Counted from the first letter of the stretch, positions 1-8,112 are shown. The stretch: DNA of 64,000 bases from Bacteroidales bacterium (GCA_015061115.1 SUXE01000001.1:1-64000); one strand, 5' to 3'. A program made the numbers and translations. The notes: a model not told the origin generated them from the letters alone.

Positions 1-126
<126 letters not shown>

Positions 127-131
127 TTCAT

Positions 132-172
132 CCACCGTCCACCATCCACCATCCACCGTCCACCGTCCACCC
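132..172. repeat. 7-bp tandem repeat (CCACCGT/CCACCAT)n
   Basis: About six units alternating CCACCGT and CCACCAT follow the first array after a 5-bp spacer. The unit length is again 7 bp but the sequence differs. Non-coding. Confidence 0.85.
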
Positions 173-228
173 TTTGTGTTGATTTATAGTGACTTTTGAT
201 AAAATTGAAAAAAAAAGTAATATGAAAG

Positions 229-259
229 TTTGTGGTTAAAGAAAAATATACTACCTTTG
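229..259 (+). promoter_or_regulatory. Promoter of tRNA-Ser
   Basis: TTTG at 229-232 and TACCTTTG at 252-259 match the Bacteroidota -33 and -7 elements with a 19-bp spacer. They lie about 30 bp upstream of the tRNA. Confidence 0.75.
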
Positions 260-289
260 CACTCGCAATCGGGAACAACACCGAGGATT

Positions 290-376
290 GGTGAGGTGGG
301 TGAGTGGCTGAAACCACCAGTTTGCTAAACTGACGTACGGGCAACCGTACCACGAGTTCGAATCTCGTCCTCACCG
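290..376 (+). tRNA. tRNA-Ser(GCU)
   Basis: Acceptor stem GGTGAGG pairs with CCTCACC. The anticodon loop TTGCTAA is closed by CAGT/ACTG and gives GCU. A long variable arm (GTACGG/CCGTAC) marks a class II tRNA. CCA is not encoded. This gene is the integration target: its last 27 bases recur at 23281. Confidence 0.95.
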
Positions 377-381
377 CAAAA
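350..381. other. attL, 32-bp direct repeat
   Basis: The 32 bp covering the T-arm, the acceptor 3' strand and the following CAAAA are identical to 23281-23312. The repeat restores the tRNA at the left end, as expected for tyrosine-recombinase insertion into a tRNA 3' end. Confidence 0.9.
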
Positions 382-422
382 GGCTGATTTATAACAAGTA
401 AGGTTATATAATCAGCCTTTTT
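378..422 (+). terminator. Terminator after tRNA-Ser (element-supplied)
   Basis: A long hairpin pairs AAAAGGCTGAT with ATCAGCCTTTT, with an inner ATAAC/GTTAT pair, and runs into T residues. The original chromosomal tRNA terminator now lies beyond attR at 23311. Confidence 0.8.
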
Positions 423-433
423 GCTTTTAAAAG

Positions 434-452
434 TGCGCCAAGATTGCGCCAA
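434..452. promoter_or_regulatory. Possible integrase arm-type sites
   Basis: Two copies of TGCGCCAA lie in direct orientation 11 bp apart between attL and the integrase. A related TGCGACAAA stretch lies inside attR near 23196. Binding by the integrase is inferred from position only. Confidence 0.35.
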
Positions 453-506
453 AAAAATTACCCTTTAAGTACGATTTTCAGCACAAAAAATCGGACTTAA
501 AAAAAA

Positions 507-1664
507 ATGTCTACAATTTCCATCGCACACACGGGCAATTATAGTTATTTGCCAGCCGTATTGAAAGAAAACCAGAACGATTGGTATATCGAGTATTACG
601 CACAGAATCCGCAAACTCTTGAAATGAAGCGATTCCGAACCCGGATGAATAAGGCTATCAAGCGATTCAGTAAAAAAGCGGATGCAAGAAAGTATTGTCT
701 GGATATAGTATCACGGCTTAACTGTAAGCTGATGGACGGGTGGAATCCTTTTTTTGAAGGAGAGGACTCACGTCTATACATGCCACTTTCCGACGTGTCG
801 GAACTTTATCTGAAGGAGATGAAGAAGGAATTGCGACCTGACACTATGCGTTCTTATTCCGCTTATGCCAATATGCTTCTCAACTGGGTTAGTGCTAGAG
901 AGCCTAAATTGTTCTGTAGCCTATTCAACGCGTCTAAAGCGACAAGATTTATGGACTACATCTATGATGAGAGAAACGTTTCTGCAAGAACTTGGAACAA
1001 CTATCTGAAAATGTCCCGGGCTTTCTTCAATTGGTGTGTGACTAAAGGCTATACCAAAGAGAATCCTTTCAATAAGTTTTCTTTGAAGAAGAAAGAAAAG
1101 AAAGAGCGTACGACCATCGACACCGATACACGAAAGCGGATTGCGGAACATCTACAGGGTAACCCCTTCTTGCTTGTATGCATGTTGGTGTATCATTCTC
1201 TGATCCGTCCTAAAGAGATACGCAATCTAAGAGTAGAAGATATTGATTTGAAGAATCACACTATAAAAGTGTCTGCTTCGATAGCAAAGAACCACAACAC
1301 TCGCTACTGTGCCATATCTCCACAGATTGAGGCTTTGATTAAGGATTTGGGAATCTTGAAACATTCACAGAGTTACTATATTTTCTCTGATCCTGAAACA
1401 ATGCGTCCAGGATCAAACAAAATCTATGATTCTAAGTTCACGAAAGAGTGGGCAAAATTGCGCAAGGCTTTAGGTCTGCCGTCTTCGATGCAGCTCTATT
1501 CATTCCGTGATACTGGAATTTGGAATATGCTAAAATCCCACGTTGACGATTTGTCAGTGATGCAGCACGCTGACCACTCCAGCTTGGACATTACGACCAT
1601 CTATGCCAATCACTATGATCCAAACTTGGTTAAGATTATCAATGAGAATACACCAGAATTTTAA
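507..1664 (+). CDS. int: Tyrosine recombinase / phage integrase
   Basis: A 385-residue site-specific recombinase that catalyses integration and excision at the adjacent tRNA-Ser. It has an N-terminal DNA-binding part, a core-binding domain (about residues 85-185) and a catalytic domain (about 205-385). Visible catalytic residues are Arg234 (IRPKEI), Lys261, Arg334 within YSFRDTG, where the usual first His is Tyr331, His357 in ADHSS and the nucleophile Tyr366. It is the only large rightward gene at this end and lies 125 bp from attL. The ATG at 507 follows an A-rich leader. Its last codons and its terminator recur, decayed, at 23801-23866. Confidence 0.95.
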   Translation: MSTISIAHTGNYSYLPAVLKENQNDWYIEYYAQNPQTLEMKRFRTRMNKAIKRFSKKADARKYCLDIVSRLNCKLMDGWNPFFEGEDSRLYMPLSDVSELYLKEMKKELRPDTMRSYSAYANMLLNWVSAREPKLFCSLFNASKATRFMDYIYDERNVSARTWNNYLKMSRAFFNWCVTKGYTKENPFNKFSLKKKEKKERTTIDTDTRKRIAEHLQGNPFLLVCMLVYHSLIRPKEIRNLRVEDIDLKNHTIKVSASIAKNHNTRYCAISPQIEALIKDLGILKHSQSYYIFSDPETMRPGSNKIYDSKFTKEWAKLRKALGLPSSMQLYSFRDTGIWNMLKSHVDDLSVMQHADHSSLDITTIYANHYDPNLVKIINENTPEF

Positions 1665-1669
1665 AAGCG

Positions 1670-1696
1670 AAAAGGAGCAATTTTGTTGCTCCTTTT
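1670..1696. terminator. Bidirectional terminator
   Basis: AAAAGGAGCAA pairs with TTGCTCCTTTT around a 5-nt loop. It lies between the integrase and the convergent toxin operon and has T or A runs on both sides. A second copy is at 23840-23866. Confidence 0.85.
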
Positions 1697-1697
1697 C

Positions 1698-1796
1698 TTA
1701 TTTCTTAGAAGGCATATTGTTTCTTCCACCTCCAGACGGATTGCCTGTTGTAGAAGGCATATTTGGTGCGCCTTTTCCACCACAAGTCTTTGCCAT
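1698..1796 (-). CDS. Gly/Pro/Ser-rich microprotein (32 aa)
   Basis: A 32-codon ORF starts 6 bp after the toxin stop codon, so it appears to be the third gene of the antitoxin-toxin operon. It ends at the shared terminator. The peptide is rich in Gly, Asn, Pro and Ser and carries two NMPS motifs around a PSGGGR core. It has no hydrophobic segment and looks unstructured and basic at the C-terminus. Low-complexity peptides of this kind do occur in Bacteroidales, but I know no function. Translation is inferred from position and a clean start and stop. Confidence 0.55.
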   Translation of the reverse strand: MAKTCGGKGAPNMPSTTGNPSGGGRNNMPSKK

Positions 1797-1801
1797 ATTC
1801 T

Positions 1802-2149
1802 TTATTTTAATAAATCTTTATTGTTTTTGAGTAACCATTTTATAAACTTGTCGCTAACATTATCCATTTCTGATTTATCGAAAATGTAAAGCAAAATGAT
1901 TTTTTGATCTGTCTCTAATGTAAGAGCTTCGTATGTCAAAATTCTTGCACCTCCGCTTTTCCCTTTCCCTTTGGATTCAATAGCCATTCTTACCTTTCGA
2001 ACTTTGTGTCCTAAGTCTGATCCTATTTTGGGATTCTTCTTTATTTCTTTAAGAATCTCCTCCAAATCGTTTCTAAAAGATGGATATTTCTTATTTAGAT
2101 TTTTAGCCTTTGCGTCAAAGTCTGGAGTGTGAACGAATTTTACGGTCAT
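1802..2149 (-). CDS. RelE/ParE-family toxin
   Basis: A 115-residue protein of the compact RelE/ParE fold, recognised from its N-terminal beta strand and basic helices (FDAKAKNLNKKYPS), a central basic KVRKVRMA strand and the late strand IILLYIFDKSE. Family members cleave mRNA on ribosomes or poison gyrase; I cannot say which applies here. It overlaps the antitoxin stop by 4 bp (ATGA coupling) and is followed by a 32-aa ORF. It probably stabilises the element. Confidence 0.75.
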   Translation of the reverse strand: MTVKFVHTPDFDAKAKNLNKKYPSFRNDLEEILKEIKKNPKIGSDLGHKVRKVRMAIESKGKGKSGGARILTYEALTLETDQKIILLYIFDKSEMDNVSDKFIKWLLKNNKDLLK

Positions 2150-2409
2150 AATATTTCTTTTAATAAATCGTCAATATTACTTGTTCCCTCAATTTCTCCT
2201 TGTTCAATTTTTCTTTTCATGATTAAAGCACTTGCTAACGCTTTTTTTAGCTGCTTCTCTTCTTTCGTCAAATTTTCATCAGCAAACTCACTTTTACTCT
2301 CAGCTATAATAGTACGTTCTTCTTTAACCAATCCTAAGTTTAGCAATCCTTCTAAGATTTTTCTTACAGAAGTATTTCGGGAATCATAAGATAGTGTGAT
2401 TGTTGCCAT
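2146..2409 (-). CDS. Antitoxin partner of the RelE/ParE-like toxin
   Basis: An 87-residue acidic protein. The N-terminal strand and helix (ITLSYDSRNTSVRKIL) resemble a short DNA-binding or dimerisation domain typical of Bacteroidota antitoxins. The C-terminus is Lys/Glu-rich and probably wraps the toxin. It is translationally coupled to the toxin. A close paralogue without a toxin lies at 23501-23722, with similar DNA in the 5' part and upstream. Confidence 0.75.
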   Translation of the reverse strand: MATITLSYDSRNTSVRKILEGLLNLGLVKEERTIIAESKSEFADENLTKEEKQLKKALASALIMKRKIEQGEIEGTSNIDDLLKEIL

Positions 2410-2471
2410 ATCCTTGCATTTTTTTTGTTATTACTTTGCAAAAATACGTTTTATTTCAAAAAATCAAATCA

Positions 2472-2495
2472 AGCGGACTGAAAAATCAGTCCGCT
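2472..2495 (-). terminator. Terminator of the 2506-3768 gene
   Basis: A perfect 10-bp stem (AGCGGACTGA/TCAGTCCGCT) with an AAAA loop. On the minus strand it is followed by a T-rich stretch, just after the stop at 2506. Confidence 0.75.
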
Positions 2496-2505
2496 GTACT
2501 TGATC

Positions 2506-3768
2506 TTAGAACTGGATAGGCTTCTGTTTCTTGTCTTTTTTCTTCGGAGCTGGAGCTTTTTTCTCCTTTAGTCTATTACCGTTAGAATCAACAATCACTT
2601 CTTCATAGTATTCTCCTTGAAACGTCAAATATCGAATACTATACTGAGTGCGTGAGATGAAGGTGTTTTTGCGTTTGTCTACAATATCCGCTTTGGTGTT
2701 CGCCTCTATGCGGTTCAAATGTTCAAGCAATGTGTCTAAAGGTTTATTCTCTAATATTACTTTGGACCGCTCTACCTTCTTTACCTTCTTAAAGGTTTTG
2801 TCTGTGTACACTCTGTATTCTATAGAATATTTGGAGACTTTCAACTTTATAGAATCCTTTAACTTTGCCGCTTTTTTCTCCGAAGTTGGGAATGGAGTAG
2901 CGACAAGCTTGCATTTGTCGTTAAGCAACAATCCTACTTCCTTCCAGAACTTATCCAGTTCTGGTTTGATAACATCCATTTCTGCTTTCGATAAATAGAT
3001 TCCGTAACTCCTTTCATAAAAAGAAGTCGGCTTCACTAGATAATAGTTGTGGCTGTCGTTGTGATAATAAGCATAGTATGTTTCTGTGAGACGCGCAAAC
3101 AATTCCGTACTGTTGCACCAATAATCTGAGTCGTGAGTGATTTTCTTCAGCTTGGTAAAAGATTCCGTTGATCTGACATAATTAAGAATCTTATTCATCA
3201 TTGCCCTAAACTGACATCCTACATTGTCAGACTTTTGTTCCTTTTCCCTACCTCCACTCAAAGACGTATATCTGGCACACTGATCAATGAAAGCTCCGAT
3301 TGTGTAATCTAAGGCATGTGCGTATTCGTGAAGAAGTGAGCCTGCTCCTTTCTTCTTTGTCATGTTGATAATGTTAGTTGTTGGTTCATAGTGAGCCAAT
3401 GCCTTGCCTGACCCCCTGGCACCAAAAGCCACTCCGATTTGATTGTCAACGCCAAAGTTGTTTGTCCCAAGCCATTTGATCATATCTGCCAGACAGAACT
3501 GAAAAGCTCGGAATACGTCATATTTTTCTGCCTGTGACAGCCAGTTGCCGAACTCAAAACCTTTGAACTTGAACCTTGTTAGTGTTTCTTCTACAGATGG
3601 TGACATTGCCCCTGGAATGGTTCTGCCAGACGCGCTGCGGTTGAAAGCTTTTCTGTCTAATCCATGTCTGCCAGTGCTGTTTTCTCTCCACCATTGTTCG
3701 CATTTGCCGCCACCCATTGGCTTTGTCCTGGCTGTGACGGCTACCATATCTACAATCTTGTTATACAT
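2506..3768 (-). CDS. LPD1-like zincin metallopeptidase domain protein
   Basis: A 420-residue protein with a zincin motif HEYAH at 147-151 followed by Asp154. About 75 residues later comes a conserved segment with ELFARLTE. This arrangement matches the LPD1 domain of large polyvalent phage and plasmid proteins (established family). The N-terminus (WWRENSTGRHG) is typical of proteins that enter a host or act at the start of infection. The C-terminal third is Lys-rich and ends in a basic tail. It is the last gene of the late region, 8 bp after a small basic gene. A role in processing virion or host proteins is inference. Confidence 0.65.
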   Translation of the reverse strand: MYNKIVDMVAVTARTKPMGGGKCEQWWRENSTGRHGLDRKAFNRSASGRTIPGAMSPSVEETLTRFKFKGFEFGNWLSQAEKYDVFRAFQFCLADMIKWLGTNNFGVDNQIGVAFGARGSGKALAHYEPTTNIINMTKKKGAGSLLHEYAHALDYTIGAFIDQCARYTSLSGGREKEQKSDNVGCQFRAMMNKILNYVRSTESFTKLKKITHDSDYWCNSTELFARLTETYYAYYHNDSHNYYLVKPTSFYERSYGIYLSKAEMDVIKPELDKFWKEVGLLLNDKCKLVATPFPTSEKKAAKLKDSIKLKVSKYSIEYRVYTDKTFKKVKKVERSKVILENKPLDTLLEHLNRIEANTKADIVDKRKNTFISRTQYSIRYLTFQGEYYEEVIVDSNGNRLKEKKAPAPKKKDKKQKPIQF

Positions 3769-3775
3769 AAGCTTT

Positions 3776-3895
3776 TTAGTTAAGTCTCATTTTAAGATTC
3801 TTCTTTACTCCCTTCTTTGAAGTCGTTTTGGAAGGTCTGCTTTCCATCTTCTGCTCTGATGGTTTTAGCGTAGCTATTGGTTCTTTCAGTTTCAT
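3776..3895 (-). CDS. Small basic protein (39 aa)
   Basis: The ATG at 3895 follows an A-rich leader and the stop lies 8 bp before the next start. The peptide is very rich in Lys, Arg, Ser and Thr (about 12 Lys/Arg in 39) with no hydrophobic segment. It could bind nucleic acid. No family is recognised. Confidence 0.45.
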   Translation of the reverse strand: MKLKEPIATLKPSEQKMESRPSKTTSKKGVKKNLKMRLN

Positions 3896-4066
3896 AGTTT
3901 TTATTTTTTAGCGAATTTTTGAATAAAAAAAGCGAATTACAGGGCTTTCTGTTTGCTTTCTGCTTATTACCTTTGTATCCAGTATCACGGTGTGTGATAT
4001 TATGGATGTCGTAAGGCTTTTCCCTCGTTTCGGACGTAAAGACTTTAGGATTTGCATAAAGACAAG

Positions 4067-4492
4067 TTAAGCAGAGATCCAGAATGTTTTTCCCAACAGC
4101 TTTTTATTTTCATTGTCAATTGTGACGATGAAAGTATAAGATCCGTTGGGAAATCGTTTTTTAAACTTCAAATGGTCTAAATCCGACATTTCTACAGAGT
4201 CACAATAGTTAATCAGATCCAGGATCTTCTTCACGTCATTTACAGAAATATTCTTCTGCCTTACATCTGAATCATGGAAATGACGATAAAAAATATGTAT
4301 TAGATCTTCTGAATGTAGCTCCACAATGTATTTGTCTACATTGATCTTGCACATTTGTTTTATTCTTCGTGACACCTTATTGTGTATCTCTCCTGCCACC
4401 CAGTATGCTCTGAAGTTATACAGAGTATAGAAGAATAAATCTTCAATTTCTGAAACACGGTATCTTTTCTTGCCTCTCTCTTTCCTGATCAT
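4067..4492 (-). CDS. Unknown protein, possibly Barnase/EndoU/RelE-like nuclease fold
   Basis: 141 residues. It has a basic N-terminus, a central segment with ELHSEDLIHIFYRHF and a C-terminal beta-rich end (TFIVTID...LGKTFWI). The spacing of a His-rich helix followed by strands recalls the PBECR-type nuclease domains found in phage polyvalent proteins, often near LPD1 domains. The resemblance is weak and I could not check it. It overlaps the upstream gene by 4 bp. A 170-bp gap separates it from the small basic gene. Confidence 0.4.
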   Translation of the reverse strand: MIRKERGKKRYRVSEIEDLFFYTLYNFRAYWVAGEIHNKVSRRIKQMCKINVDKYIVELHSEDLIHIFYRHFHDSDVRQKNISVNDVKKILDLINYCDSVEMSDLDHLKFKKRFPNGSYTFIVTIDNENKKLLGKTFWISA

Positions 4493-4758
4493 CTTTCCTC
4501 CAGCTTCTGAATCTTGTTTCTAAGAGTCGTGTTCTCGGCTTCAAGAAGCTCATACTTCTGCTTTAGTTCCTGGTAGTCGTGACGCATCGTTTCCGCTCTT
4601 GCTTCAAATTCTTTGCGTAATGATTCGATTGCGTAAGCATATGCCTCATATGCCGCCATATGCCCTTCATTATTTGCTTTTCGGCTACCGAATAGGTAGC
4701 CACTAATTGTAGTGGCAAAACCTATCAGAGCGACGATTATGGTTGGGTCTAGTGTCAT
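4489..4758 (-). CDS. Membrane-anchored coiled-coil protein
   Basis: 89 residues from the ATG at 4758; an earlier in-frame TTG is less likely. There is one membrane segment at about residues 7-25, then a Glu/Lys heptad-like coiled coil to the end (FEARAETMRHDYQELKQKYE). The architecture resembles phage inner-membrane spanins or holin-like accessory proteins. It lies directly after the spike gene. Confidence 0.55.
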   Translation of the reverse strand: MTLDPTIIVALIGFATTISGYLFGSRKANNEGHMAAYEAYAYAIESLRKEFEARAETMRHDYQELKQKYELLEAENTTLRNKIQKLEER

Positions 4759-4785
4759 AGTCAAACAAGTTTGATAGTATTGTTA

Positions 4786-6807
4786 TTATCTTCTTTCGAT
4801 TGCGAATGTCTGTTCAATAGTCTTAATAAGATAATTCTTAATATCCGACATTGTTACCTTCTTCCATGTATCTGAAGCAGATCTGCGGAAAGCAAACTCG
4901 GAATCAGATAATACGGCCAAATTGAGTACATGCTGCGTTCCACCATTGGAGCTGTAGGTATATGTCCCGTCTGACCACACTCTTTGACCGTTGAAACTTG
5001 TTAATCCGCTCCATGTTTTCGCACTCCAAGTAGACGTAGCTTTATCCAAGGCATACTGTGAACTGCTGTTTGAATAATAGATGTCAGAACCATCTTTCCA
5101 GATGTAAGCACCGTTGAAACTTGTTAATCCGTTCCATGTTTTCGCACTCCAAGTAGACGTAGCTTTATTCAGGACATACTGATCGCTAGCGGTTGAACAA
5201 TAGATGTCTGTGCCGTCTGACCACACATTTTGACCTGAAAAACTTGTTAGTCCGCTCCATGTTTTCGCACCCCAAGTAGACGTAGCTTTATCCAGAACAT
5301 ACTGATTATTGCCAGACGACAGATAATAATCCGTGCCGTCTGACCAAACGTTTTGTCCCTTAGCGGTCGCATACAATCCGCTCCATGTTTTCACACTCCA
5401 AGTAGACGTCTCTTTATCCAGGACATATCGGTCGGATTCATACAGATAGTAAATATTCGTACCGTCTGACCACACGTTTTGACCTGAAAAACTTGTTAGT
5501 CCGCTCCATGTTTTCGCAATCCAAGTAGACGTAGCTTTATCCAGAACATACTGATCTGCGTCATTCGAATAATAAATATTCGTACCGTCTGACCACACGT
5601 TTTGACCTGAAAAACTTGTTAGTCCGCTCCATGCTTTAGATTCCCAGATCTTAGAATCTGCAAATGCAAGATGTTCAGCAAGATTGTTGAATGCTTCATC
5701 TGTCGCATTATCCGCTGATTGTGTCATTCCTGTAGAGACTTCTGCCATGACCCTAGTGCCTGTCGGCAATGCGGTAACTCCATGTTCAGACATTTCTCCA
5801 AAAAGTGTCTGGCAAAGAATGTCTCTGAATTGACCTCTGTTTTCCTGTCTGTCGCAATACTGACACCAGTTCGCCAATGCTGTACCACTGGTGGAAGAAT
5901 ATGCCCAGGATGGAGATTTCATCACGTTATTCCACAATGCTGTCGCTGGAGACTGCATCGCTGCATTATAATGGTAGTTGTTCGTCCAAAACGAGCATTG
6001 GTTTGGACTACCTGTCACTATTCGTGTCATTTCCAGCGAAAGGTAAAAGCAATGCCAAATTTTATGACGTAGAAAGATAAAATAGACATAATTGTAGCCA
6101 GCATTAGAAGAGAATAGAGAAACGCCATATTCTGCTTGCGTGACCTTATGACATACGCACATAAAATCCGTTCCAGGGTCGAAATTCCACGTCGGAGCGT
6201 CCGAACCGACGGTCTGTCCTTTACACTCCTTATATGATGTGTTTTTGCAAGTCAAATCCGAGACAAAAAGATGTGGAGGAGCACCGTTGTCGGGTTCTGT
6301 GACGTTTTCACCTCTCAATAATCGCCAGCGGAAGTCCAGAAGAGGGAATTGTACGGACGCATCTTGCAGCTGAGGGTCTGTATGATTGCCGACACTGAAG
6401 GAATTAAGTGTTATCTTTCCTTCTGTATCGACAGACCCATTAACGCCACTCGTACATATAGCAACCAATAGCCAATCTCCATACTGAGAAGATCCAGAAG
6501 GCATCGGCTTGTTAACACTGCCTGTAAGAGACACGTCTTGCGGGAATATCCAGTGTTTTTCGATTCCTTCCGTATCAATATTACCAGACGGACGACGCTT
6601 GTATTTATTATAAATTTCGTGGAGTGTGTCAAATTCTTGTTTGAGTGGACCGGAAGCGGTATTGACAGACAAGTCTTTCACTCCGTCGGAAGGTTCAGTA
6701 ACAGAGATTGAACCGTCCTGAGAAGTCACGTCTGCAATGCCTTCCTGATCAGAACCAACCAAATTGAATTTGCCTGTTCTAGGGTTGATTTTTTGTTTGT
6801 ATGCCAT
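4786..6807 (-). CDS. Putative spike / receptor-binding protein with propeller-like repeats
   Basis: 673 residues. The N-terminal half (to about 385) is unrepeated. The C-terminal half holds about seven repeats of 41-42 residues, each with W-x-K-T/S-W-x-G-L and VWSDGT...YYS motifs, consistent with blades of a beta-propeller (Kelch-like). It ends with a short helical tail. Repeat proteins of this type are common in phage fibres and spikes. No tail genes accompany it, so a capsid-vertex spike is the likeliest role (inference). It has no signal peptide. Confidence 0.6.
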   Translation of the reverse strand: MAYKQKINPRTGKFNLVGSDQEGIADVTSQDGSISVTEPSDGVKDLSVNTASGPLKQEFDTLHEIYNKYKRRPSGNIDTEGIEKHWIFPQDVSLTGSVNKPMPSGSSQYGDWLLVAICTSGVNGSVDTEGKITLNSFSVGNHTDPQLQDASVQFPLLDFRWRLLRGENVTEPDNGAPPHLFVSDLTCKNTSYKECKGQTVGSDAPTWNFDPGTDFMCVCHKVTQAEYGVSLFSSNAGYNYVYFIFLRHKIWHCFYLSLEMTRIVTGSPNQCSFWTNNYHYNAAMQSPATALWNNVMKSPSWAYSSTSGTALANWCQYCDRQENRGQFRDILCQTLFGEMSEHGVTALPTGTRVMAEVSTGMTQSADNATDEAFNNLAEHLAFADSKIWESKAWSGLTSFSGQNVWSDGTNIYYSNDADQYVLDKATSTWIAKTWSGLTSFSGQNVWSDGTNIYYLYESDRYVLDKETSTWSVKTWSGLYATAKGQNVWSDGTDYYLSSGNNQYVLDKATSTWGAKTWSGLTSFSGQNVWSDGTDIYCSTASDQYVLNKATSTWSAKTWNGLTSFNGAYIWKDGSDIYYSNSSSQYALDKATSTWSAKTWSGLTSFNGQRVWSDGTYTYSSNGGTQHVLNLAVLSDSEFAFRRSASDTWKKVTMSDIKNYLIKTIEQTFAIERR
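4970..5640. repeat. 123-bp coding repeats in the spike gene
   Basis: Copies of one segment begin near 5011, 5134, 5257, 5383, 5506 and 5629, spaced 123 bp (126 bp once). Several blocks are identical over dozens of bases. Such close DNA identity would favour slippage or recombination that changes repeat number. Confidence 0.85.
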
Positions 6808-6810
6808 TGC

Positions 6811-7089
6811 TTACTCCTCCCTGAATTTGTATGTATAAGTGTCGTATGCGGAAGCTCTGAAATTGTAGCCGTTTCGTCCTTCAGCATACTGTATTAGTGT
6901 CGTAGTAGTACCGTCTACAGTTGTCTCTGTTATCTTCTTGATCTGCCAGATAGGTTGAGATAGAGCGTCTGTAGATGGGTTGTATCTCTTTGTGTCGATA
7001 CGGAATAGATATGTGATTCCCGACGCTGGAATCTCTATAATCTTGTCATATCCTATTGCGTCGATGTCGGATGCAGAATTGAAAATCAT
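6811..7089 (-). CDS. Unknown small beta-rich protein before the spike
   Basis: 92 residues with alternating polar and hydrophobic strands (IIEIPASGITYLFRID; TTTLIQYAEGRNGYNFR). No membrane segment or signal is visible. The stop is 3 bp upstream of the spike start, so the two are likely co-translated. A virion or spike-base protein is plausible but not shown. Confidence 0.5.
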   Translation of the reverse strand: MIFNSASDIDAIGYDKIIEIPASGITYLFRIDTKRYNPSTDALSQPIWQIKKITETTVDGTTTTLIQYAEGRNGYNFRASAYDTYTYKFREE

Positions 7090-7094
7090 AGTAA

Positions 7095-7622
7095 TTACAA
7101 GTTAAGGATTTGTTTGCGGTTGTAGCCGATTCGCTTGTATGAGACATGAATCCAGCTGTAATCTTTCTCATTGATCAATTGATCGAAGTCCATTGTTTTA
7201 AGGATCTCAAAGAGTTTTTTGTTTTCCTCTTTGCTGCCGCCTGTAATGTCGGCTGCTTGTCCTTTGACGTGTTGAGAGGAATCCGCCCCACCTACTTTTG
7301 AGTTCAAGAAAGGGGAACGATATGCGGAATTGACGGTGATAGGTTTCGCATACTTATCACGCAGCGGATCAAGCACCTTCATTACAAGTGCTATCAGGTT
7401 TCTTTTTTCCTCTTCTCCTGGAGTGTTGGAGATGCCGTATTTTTTTGCTGTATCTGACTTTGTCAGTTCATCCCAGCTGAAATGCTTGAATTTATACATA
7501 TCTATATCCTCCTCTTTTACGTTGGTGACAAAGAAATAGTAGAGCAATAGCGCTAGTGCCGCCACAAGCGACACCGACGCTACAGCCAACACTATTGTTG
7601 TTTGTCTTTTAGTTAAGTTCAT
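7095..7622 (-). CDS. Membrane-anchored peptidase M15A-like endopeptidase
   Basis: 175 residues from the ATG at 7622, chosen because it gives the same short basic start plus membrane helix seen in neighbouring genes. The membrane helix spans residues 8-33. The catalytic domain follows, with SAYRS, then SQHVKGQAAD carrying zinc ligands His118 and Asp125, and WIHVS with His159. This is the pattern of M15A D-Ala-D-Ala carboxypeptidase/endolysin domains. It should cut peptidoglycan cross-links during entry or lysis. It overlaps the peptidoglycan-binding gene by 14 bp, suggesting a two-part lytic module. Confidence 0.85.
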   Translation of the reverse strand: MNLTKRQTTIVLAVASVSLVAALALLLYYFFVTNVKEEDIDMYKFKHFSWDELTKSDTAKKYGISNTPGEEEKRNLIALVMKVLDPLRDKYAKPITVNSAYRSPFLNSKVGGADSSQHVKGQAADITGGSKEENKKLFEILKTMDFDQLINEKDYSWIHVSYKRIGYNRKQILNL

Positions 7623-7938
7623 CAAACTCTTTTTCAGTAACATACTCATGTCCTAGTACCATTTTGCATGCGGTTGCGGTCTCAGCTCCGAAAATGCCGT
7701 CGACGGTGATTTGCGACACCTTCACACCGTCTTCCTGCATGTCAGCGAGCATTTTGTTAAGGTTTTTCTGTAGTATCTCAACTTTGCTTCCGGTGTCGCC
7801 CTGCTGCAAGAACACAACTCCACCGCTCACACCGCCCTCTGGATCTGTCTTCTTCAGTTTCCACAGCAGAAAGACGACCAAAGCGACCGCAAGAACGCAA
7901 CACACAATGATTATAGCTGTCTTTTTCTTGTTATCCAT
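7609..7938 (-). CDS. Membrane-anchored peptidoglycan-binding protein
   Basis: 109 residues. An N-terminal anchor at 7-27 ends in WKLKK. A PG_binding_1-like domain follows, recognised by GDTGSKVEILQKNLN, VDGIFGAETATA and the terminal helix. It probably positions the M15 enzyme encoded next on the cell wall. The anchor is nearly identical to that of the next upstream gene, down to 49 identical bases. Confidence 0.75.
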   Translation of the reverse strand: MDNKKKTAIIIVCCVLAVALVVFLLWKLKKTDPEGGVSGGVVFLQQGDTGSKVEILQKNLNKMLADMQEDGVKVSQITVDGIFGAETATACKMVLGHEYVTEKEFDELN

Positions 7939-8112
7939 AGCTTAATCAGTAGTTTCAAAATATTGTTTACGAAGATATCCTGGAAAAATACCGTCATTGT
8001 TACATGGCACAATAGGAGTGGCTATTGCTATTGGGGTTCCATAGTCTATCTTACTTTCAGATTTCTTCTTCAGTTTCCACAGCAGAAAGACGACCAAAGC
8101 GACCGCAAGAAC
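7848..8112. repeat. Duplicated 49-bp anchor-coding segment
   Basis: Bases 7848-7896 and 8064-8112 are identical (49 bp) and encode the membrane-helix end LWKLKK region of two neighbouring proteins. This shows recent duplication or gene conversion of the anchor module. Confidence 0.9.

Noticed and set aside
5719..6080. Plus-strand frames inside the spike gene
   Set aside because: Overlapping shadows of a strongly patterned minus-strand protein, Cys-rich without family features.
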